Origin: Listeria cornellensis FSL F6-0969
Lineage (GTDB): Bacteria > Bacillota > Bacilli > Lactobacillales > Listeriaceae
Assembly: GCF_000525855.1 (NCBI RefSeq)
Contig: NZ_AODE01000031.1
Coordinates: 1 to 61,249, forward strand
Direction of reading: 5' to 3'
DNA: 61,249 nucleotides
Made by a program: the position numbers and the translations under genes. The stretch's first letter is position 1, and each line of letters starts with the position of its first letter. Below the pieces are notes generated by a model. The model ran no database searches. It was not told the DNA's origin and saw only the letters and a program-made list of their open reading frames with translations. Shown here piece by piece: positions 55,710 through 61,249 of the stretch.

Positions 55710-57519
55710 TTACGCTTCTAATTCGAGCCCCGTCTTGTAAATAATCTCGTCGTTCGCTCCAAGTACTTGAAGTGTAACATCATAGTTGATATTATTCAAC
55801 ACTGTTTTATAGTAGAAACGAAATGTCCCATCCGCCAAAAATTCGCCACCCTGCTTATTAATAACAGTCCCCGCGCTATTCGTTGCCGTCACGCGCAGTT
55901 TTTTCACATTCCCCGTGTAAGTTCCTGTGATATACGAAGCGCTCAGTTTATATTTCACAGGCGTCACCGTTTCCGTGTACACAATCTGACTTTGAACGCG
56001 CGCCCATTGATGCGTCCCATCCAAGCATTTTTTGACATACATCAAATTATCCTGCTCCGCCGCACCCGTTCCTTCCCTCACGAATGCCACTTTCCCAACA
56101 TTATTCACCGAAGCACGCTCCAAATCCGCCATTTTTTGCACTGGTAAAATGGCACCAGCTGGCTTCACGACAGAATTGATAGCGAGCGTTTGCGTATAAT
56201 CATCAAATCGATATTCCCGCCCAATAATCAACGTCCGCTGCCCTTCATCAAGTATTTTTCGTTGCCCCAAAATCGGGTTCGACGCATCCGGTTTGTTAAT
56301 ATCCATCGCATAAATCGTCGTATTCAGTGCATTTCCCCCCGACTTTCACACTGGCGCGACCATGAATCGTAACTAAATCGCAATTATCAAGCACGTACAC
56401 GTATTCCGGTTGCTTTTTGCCAAGAATCCGGTTCTCCTCCACAATAATATTGCTGGCATTCTTACCAGCGCCAGCCGCGACAGCATCTCCATCCACTCTA
56501 ATCGCTGCATCCGAAATCTCCTCAAACGTATTTCCACCGATAAAATGATAAATCGACGCGCCCTGTTTCCCCATCGTCCCACGCCGGATATCAATCGCCG
56601 GCTTGCTCAGTTGGTTAAACGACGACATATGAATATTCATGCCTTGGCAACCTTCCATCAAAACTGCCGACCTTGGAGCGTAAGAAACCGCTGTCTGATT
56701 CGCCGTATCACGCACCACATTCCCAGCCAAATCAACCTCCACACCCGTCGCATTCACTTTCACATTGTCCATATAACTTTCATTCACATTCTCCAAATAA
56801 ATCGCCGGTAGCGTCGCATCTTGCGGTCGCCCCCGATCCAGCAGCTTATTAAACGTCACATACTGCCCATTTTTCAAACTATCGAGCACCGTGGCACTAT
56901 TATCAATATGAATATCCCGAAAAATAATGCCCTGCCCCAATCCTTTTGGCTCCGGTTGCATATTATCTGGATATTCACTAATACAAGCAATCGCCGTCCC
57001 GCGAATATTCACAAACATCAAATTCTCAAAATGGCACAAATCATACGGCCGAATCACGCGAATCATCGTCGTCTTGTTCACATTGCCCATATCAAAACCA
57101 AGATTTTGAATATTCATATTCCGCATAAACGTCCGCTTGCCCTCTTTGTTAATATACTTAATCTCAATCGCAGCATTTCCCTCTTCTTTCCCGTCAAACA
57201 ATATCTTTTTCACACCACCCGCATCCGTCACCAACTCGCCTCGCGGTACAATCGTGGATGAAACCGGAGATGCGCCCATCAACTTAACCCCCGTATTTAC
57301 CAGATGAATCGGCTTCGTAATCACATACTCACCAGGCGGGAAAAACACAATGCCACCTTCCATCGCAACAGTAGAATCCGGACCAATCGGCGACGCAAAC
57401 AACGCATCAATCGCAGCTTGAATCGCCACCGTATCATCCGTCACCCCATCTCCTTTTGCACCAAATAAAACATCTTTCACATTCACAACTGCCCCATCTA
57501 AAATCGTATCATCATACAT
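55710..57519 (-). CDS. Beta-helix (pectate-lyase-3-like) protein, frame break
   Basis: About 602 residues when the G6 run in the coding strand (C6 at 56335-56340) is read as G5. It opens with [20 protein letters not shown] and [19 protein letters not shown], the standard N-terminus of pectate-lyase-3/tailspike-type right-handed helices. Repeating strands fill the middle and a separate C-terminal beta domain (about residues 410-600) ends [16 protein letters not shown]... There is no signal peptide, unlike the helix protein at 24376-26283. Phage-tailspike-like or cytoplasmic lyase roles are both possible. GGGGGCG precedes the ATG. Confidence 0.75.
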
Positions 57520-57651
57520 CTCAAAATCGCCCCCGTTCTATTTTCAAGAACTAATGTTCCCGTTTAAAATATACCACAAAACTAAATATCTAATCTCAAA
57601 AAATCTAGTATTGCCATCACCATGTATATCAAAAGTGTGTCTAGACGCCAA

Positions 57652-57690
57652 AAAATCGCCTAAGTCATCATTCAACTTGGGCGATTTCCA
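57652..57690 (-). terminator. Intrinsic terminator of the DUF1801 gene
   Basis: AAATCGCC (57653-57660) pairs with GGCGATTT (57680-57687), with TAAGT/ACTTG continuing the stem; on the minus strand TTTGG follows. Confidence 0.75.
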
Positions 57691-57691
57691 C

Positions 57692-58045
57692 TTACAATCC
57701 TATTTGATTTCGAACAACAATTTCCCGACAAAATTTGAAAAGTTCCGGAATCGCGTCATCATCCTCAAACTTCACTTTCACGCATCCTTTACCAAATTTC
57801 GCACGCGGTAAGCGCTCCTTCATCTCCAAAACCAATTCAAAATCCAGCGTATGCACCGAAAAATGCGTTTTGGCATTCGAAAACGCGATATACTGCTTTC
57901 CAAATTTGAATGTCGGAATCTGATACGAAATTTTCTCCTCAAAATCCGGATAATTTTCACGCATAAACGAAACAAACGTCATCGTCCATTTCCGCTGCTC
58001 ATCCATTTCCAATTCCGCCACGTATTCCTCCACCGTATCAACCAT
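57692..58045 (-). CDS. DUF1801 (YdhG-like) family protein
   Basis: 117 residues. FEEKISYQIPTFKFGKQYIA and FSVHTLDFELVLEMKERLP followed by GKGCVKVKFEDDDAIPELF are the DUF1801 pattern, a family once called iron-chaperone-like without firm function. Cytoplasmic. GGAGGG lies just before the ATG. It follows the DUF975 gene by 15 bases, probably cotranscribed. Confidence 0.85.
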   Translation of the reverse strand: MVDTVEEYVAELEMDEQRKWTMTFVSFMRENYPDFEEKISYQIPTFKFGKQYIAFSNAKTHFSVHTLDFELVLEMKERLPRAKFGKGCVKVKFEDDDAIPELFKFCREIVVRNQIGL

Positions 58046-58060
58046 TCCAATCCCTCCAAA

Positions 58061-58774
58061 TTATTGTTTCAATGGCTCCTGTTGCTCTCTGATCTCCTCC
58101 ACATAAAACACCGCATTCGTCGTCTGGAAGTAAGGACCGATAAGCATAAGTGTGATAAAAATAATAATATCCGCAACTGTTCCAAGCATCATATTATGAG
58201 TAACAACAGCCGTCACCATCAACCCAACTGGAATGATAAACCATACAACAAAGCTCAACTGCAAGAAAAACAGTTCCGACTTACGCCCATTCATTCGCTC
58301 TCGGCTCAGGTTAACCGCCTCCATTACACCCAAATCTGGATTATCTCGCATCAATCGGATGGTTTGCGAATAACTGAACGCCTTTATTATCCCTGGTACC
58401 ACTAAGAGCATCGTCCACAAGAAAATAAAAATGAAGATTACTGAACTAGCTAAAAAATAGCGAATATAATTCCGTTTCGTGAATACCTCTAATATTTCGT
58501 GCCATCTCGCTTTTTGCCCATCCCCAATCCTCAAGAAAAACCATTCTGTGGCAGCAGTCAATGGTAACACTACAAAAACAAAGAATAACCACAAAACTGT
58601 CCCCCATACCATCGTATCTGGTATCAAATCACTGATAGTCGGTGAATACAAATTAAATTCCTTAAACTCAACTTTATAAGTACCGCTCTGATCACTCACA
58701 AACATATACACCAACCAAACAATAACCGAATAAAAATAAACTCCCTTTAAACGCTGCTTTGCTATCTTTTTCAT
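58061..58774 (-). CDS. DUF975-family integral membrane protein
   Basis: 237 residues with about five to six membrane segments. The block VPGIIKAFSYSQTIRLMRDN followed by EAVNLSRERMNGRKSELFFL is diagnostic of DUF975. Function unknown; no enzymatic residues. AAGGGG precedes the ATG. First gene of a two-gene unit with the DUF1801 protein. Confidence 0.88.
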   Translation of the reverse strand: MKKIAKQRLKGVYFYSVIVWLVYMFVSDQSGTYKVEFKEFNLYSPTISDLIPDTMVWGTVLWLFFVFVVLPLTAATEWFFLRIGDGQKARWHEILEVFTKRNYIRYFLASSVIFIFIFLWTMLLVVPGIIKAFSYSQTIRLMRDNPDLGVMEAVNLSRERMNGRKSELFFLQLSFVVWFIIPVGLMVTAVVTHNMMLGTVADIIIFITLMLIGPYFQTTNAVFYVEEIREQQEPLKQ

Positions 58775-58865
58775 TATGTATCCCCTTTTTCATGTCATTT
58801 TGCTGATGCCAACAGTTACCACTATTATAACGTAAAATATCCCTTCATTCCAACAAATATTGGAA

Positions 58866-58908
58866 AAACCGCCTCATCCCTTCCAAAGAAAGTGATAAGA
58901 CGGTTCCT
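58866..58908 (-). terminator. Intrinsic terminator of the blaI-blaR1-like operon
   Basis: On the minus strand AACCGTCTTATCACTTTC pairs with the GGAAGGGATGAGGCGGTT arm over most positions, followed by TTTTCC. Confidence 0.7.
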
Positions 58909-58919
58909 ATTTCTAATTT

Positions 58920-60866
58920 TTAGTCGTTATCGTAGCGATCATCGTCGTCCGAATCGTTATCATATCTGTCATCGTTGTCATTGTCATAACGGTCGTCGTC
59001 ATCATCATTGTCGTTGTAGACAGTTCCAGCAGATTTCGTAGTTGTATTTGTATTTGGTTTCGTACTTGTAGCCGCTCTATTAATCGTTTCCTTCTCGAAA
59101 CCGTACACAACAGAATCCGCCGCGCCAATCTCCAAGTCGTACTCCGTGTTACCATTCACGATTTTAATATCATACACTTTACGGCCATTCTCGTAATCTA
59201 CATATGATTGTACAACTTTTCCGCCACCAGTTTTACCTAGCGCGATTTGTTGTGCTCTTGCTGATGAAATTTCAGTCGTTGTTGTTTTATTTGTCGCTGC
59301 TTTATTTGTTGTTCCTGTATTCGTTTTTGGCGTTGTATTTTGCGCTGGTTTCGTTGTGTTGCTTTGTGTATTTTTGCTTGGCGTTGTTGAATTAGCTCTC
59401 ACAGTTTCTTTTTCATAGCTATATATTTTCGAATCCGTCGCGCCAACGTCCATTTCATACTTCGCGCCTCCGTTCACGATTTGGATATCATAGACTTTCT
59501 TGCCATTTTCATAGTCCACATTAGCACGCGTCACCGTTCCGCCACCTGTTTTAGCTAGCGCGATTTGTTTCGCTTTTGCCACCGTGATTTCGTTAGCTGG
59601 CGTCACTTTTAATTTAGTCGAAGCTGGTGTTTTCGTTGCTGCTGTAGCCTTAATTGCCTTTTTCTCAAAACTGTAAATCTTAGCATCCGTCGCGCTGATG
59701 TCCATTTCGTATTCTGTATTGCCGTTCACGATTTTAATATCATACATTTTCTTACCGTTCTCATAATCCAAGCTGTATTTCACAACAGTTCCGCCGCCCG
59801 TTTCCGCCAAAGCAATTTCTTGCGCGCGCTTAGCCGTAATTTCAGCCGATGCCTCCGCTTTTTCGCCGCCTTGATTCATAAAAATGCTTCCCGATAGGAA
59901 AATCGCTGCAGCCGTTGCCGCGCAACAAAGTACCGCTACTCCTACTTTTTTCTTACTTGTATCCATGATTGATGTTAGTCTATTTTTCAATGTCTTTTTC
60001 CCTCCATAAAAATTAGTTGATAGTGCTGTTCGTTTTACATCTTTATTTCTGATTAAGCCAATAATAGCTTCACCATACGTCCTTCTTTTCTCTAAATCTT
60101 CGCCTGTTAGCAACGTTTCATCGCAGGATTCCTCACAATCGTTCTGGAATGCTCGACCCATCACGTATACAAACGGGTTAAACCAGTGAATCGCCGTTGC
60201 CATCAAAAGCGCCGCATTCACCCACAAATCCTTGCGCTTAAAATGCACTAATTCATGGCGCAAAATCAAGGCCATTTCTTCCTCATCAATTGGTTTTTCC
60301 GGTAGCAAAATCGTCGGCTTCCGGAATCCAATCAACATCGGGCTAATTTCAAATCGACACCTATGTATCTCGATATGTTTTGAAGCTATCCCCACATTGT
60401 GTTTCTCTTGCTCAAATAACGCTAAAATCGATGCATCCGTAACTGGCGTTGTCCACCTTTTCACCATTCGTAAAAAACGATAGTGCTTCCATACATTGTA
60501 GCCCAAGAAAGCAATAAATCCAGCAAACCAAATGCTAAATAAAATCATCGGTAATGTCCAAAAAGTTTCCACAACCGGCGTCGCGGCCGTATTCACCGTG
60601 TTCACACCAACTACTTCATTCAAATTCCCCGTCGTAGCAGGCGGTTCACTTACACCCGTTTGTGCTATAATCGGTGCCTCAATCAACGCTGCTTCGAACT
60701 CCAAACGAAACGGCAATAACAATCCAAGTAACACAACGAACCAAATATAATATCGCCATTTTGCCGAGTATTTTTTCCCGAAAAAGTGATGAAACAACAT
60801 GACCAGCACGATAATAATCGCCATCGTGATCGATGCTTCTAGTAAGTCATACATTATTTGCCCCAC
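58920..60866 (-). CDS. BlaR1/MecR1-type M56 metallopeptidase with PepSY-like repeats
   Basis: About 648 residues. Several N-terminal membrane helices surround an M56 zinc peptidase domain with HELVHFKRKD (His about 204 and 208). One more helix (about 305-328) leads outside. The penicillin-binding sensor of classical BlaR1 is absent. In its place are three PepSY-like repeats of about 65 residues (each with AQEIALAETGGGTV or AKQIALAKTGGGTV and YENGKKVYDIQIVNG), separated by Thr/Pro/Asn linkers, and a tail of Asp/Asn/Arg (DDDDDRYDNDNDDRYD). It presumably senses an external signal and inactivates the adjacent BlaI-type repressor. The GTG at 60866 or the ATG four codons later may be the start. Confidence 0.85.
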   Translation of the reverse strand: MGQIMYDLLEASITMAIIIVLVMLFHHFFGKKYSAKWRYYIWFVVLLGLLLPFRLEFEAALIEAPIIAQTGVSEPPATTGNLNEVVGVNTVNTAATPVVETFWTLPMILFSIWFAGFIAFLGYNVWKHYRFLRMVKRWTTPVTDASILALFEQEKHNVGIASKHIEIHRCRFEISPMLIGFRKPTILLPEKPIDEEEMALILRHELVHFKRKDLWVNAALLMATAIHWFNPFVYVMGRAFQNDCEESCDETLLTGEDLEKRRTYGEAIIGLIRNKDVKRTALSTNFYGGKKTLKNRLTSIMDTSKKKVGVAVLCCAATAAAIFLSGSIFMNQGGEKAEASAEITAKRAQEIALAETGGGTVVKYSLDYENGKKMYDIKIVNGNTEYEMDISATDAKIYSFEKKAIKATAATKTPASTKLKVTPANEITVAKAKQIALAKTGGGTVTRANVDYENGKKVYDIQIVNGGAKYEMDVGATDSKIYSYEKETVRANSTTPSKNTQSNTTKPAQNTTPKTNTGTTNKAATNKTTTTEISSARAQQIALGKTGGGKVVQSYVDYENGRKVYDIKIVNGNTEYDLEIGAADSVVYGFEKETINRAATSTKPNTNTTTKSAGTVYNDNDDDDDRYDNDNDDRYDNDSDDDDRYDND

Positions 60867-60872
60867 ATCTTA

Positions 60873-61238
60873 TCAACTCCTTTTTGAAAGCCAGTCTTTT
60901 AGTTCGTCAATGTCTTCATTCGACACATCGCCGCCCTTATACAGCGTATTAACGAGCCCAACCAGCGAATTATTGTAATGCTTATCCATGAACTGTTCCG
61001 TCTCCGATTGAAGATACATCTCCTCGGTAACGATTGGCGTATACACCCTTTCCCGCCCAACTTTCTCACTTTCTAAAAAGTCCCGCTCAATTAAGCGCAC
61101 TAATAAAGTAAGAACGGTCTGCGGTTTCCAGCGTTTATCACCGTCCAACACCGCGATGATTTCATTCGTCGAAACTGGCGGCGAGCTTTTCCAAACAGCC
61201 TTCATAATTTCAAACTCTGCATCCGGTAAACGTTTCAT
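60873..61238 (-). CDS. BlaI/MecI-family transcriptional repressor
   Basis: 121 residues. MKRLPDAEFEIMKAVWKSSP and TVLTLLVRLIERDFLESEKV form the winged-helix domain of BlaI/MecI proteins; the C-terminal part dimerises and carries the protease-sensitive region. GGGGTGATA precedes the ATG near the window edge. It is followed by its M56 sensor-protease partner gene six bases later. No beta-lactamase or mecA gene is visible in the window, so the regulon is unknown. Confidence 0.92.
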   Translation of the reverse strand: MKRLPDAEFEIMKAVWKSSPPVSTNEIIAVLDGDKRWKPQTVLTLLVRLIERDFLESEKVGRERVYTPIVTEEMYLQSETEQFMDKHYNNSLVGLVNTLYKGGDVSNEDIDELKDWLSKRS

Positions 61239-61249
61239 ATTATCACCCC

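Overview
The window looks like a chromosome segment of a low-GC Gram-positive bacterium, most likely the genus Listeria or a close Listeriaceae relative, and probably not L. monocytogenes. This rests on the gene families, on strong AAGGAGG ribosome sites, on sigma-B-type promoters (GTTT/GTTG-N14-GGGTAT) and on a type VII secretion LXG cassette. No species is claimed.

Layout. (1) 1-6221: minus-strand carbohydrate operon (GH13_18 phosphorylase, binding lipoprotein, two permeases), in the same order as E. coli ycjMNOP, with a divergent LacI regulator and palindromic operators. (2) 6274-7711: two small toxin-antitoxin-like loci (ParE type with its antitoxin; a Phd antitoxin followed by a GNAT protein). 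(3) 7842-13673: VOC protein, stress-type protein, nucleotidyltransferase, and an OppABC importer without its ATPases. (4) 13726-14697: three small phage/bacteriocin-like genes (UviB/BhlA-like, ArpU-like, Cys-rich). (5) 14925-23442: MacB/FtsX-type ABC system, sigma-B-type universal stress protein, EamA transporter, YkoS/YkoT-like glycosylation pair. (6) 23495-24338: a PBECR4-family nuclease gene behind a leader RNA made of two 51-nt tandem motifs plus an intrinsic terminator. (7) 24376-38737: secreted beta-helix protein, NagB-like protein, GNAT, a small secreted peptide with its own ABC system, phosphate transporter, amidase, amino acid permease, acyltransferase, pyruvyl-transferase-like protein. 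(8) 38796-50354: two tandem islands at a tRNA-Lys(CUU) gene, marked by three copies of the 3' half of that tRNA. The first is a remnant with a dead integrase. The second carries a four-gene minus-strand cassette (XRE regulator, OLD-type ATPase/TOPRIM nuclease, Dam-type methyltransferase, ParB-like protein) and an LXG toxin cassette with several candidate immunity genes. (9) 50472-61238: GH2 enzyme, purA with PurR-type boxes, a second beta-helix protein, small conserved proteins, and a BlaI/BlaR1-type pair whose sensor carries three PepSY-like repeats.

A caution applies to the whole window. About 19 frame breaks interrupt otherwise intact genes, nearly all at homopolymer runs and mostly explained by one surplus base. 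This is more likely a sequencing artefact than mass gene decay. I list such genes as whole CDSs and give the position of each break.

The best candidates for something undescribed are the XRE-OLD-Dam-ParB cassette in the tRNA-Lys island, and the tandem structured leader in front of the PBECR4 nuclease gene.
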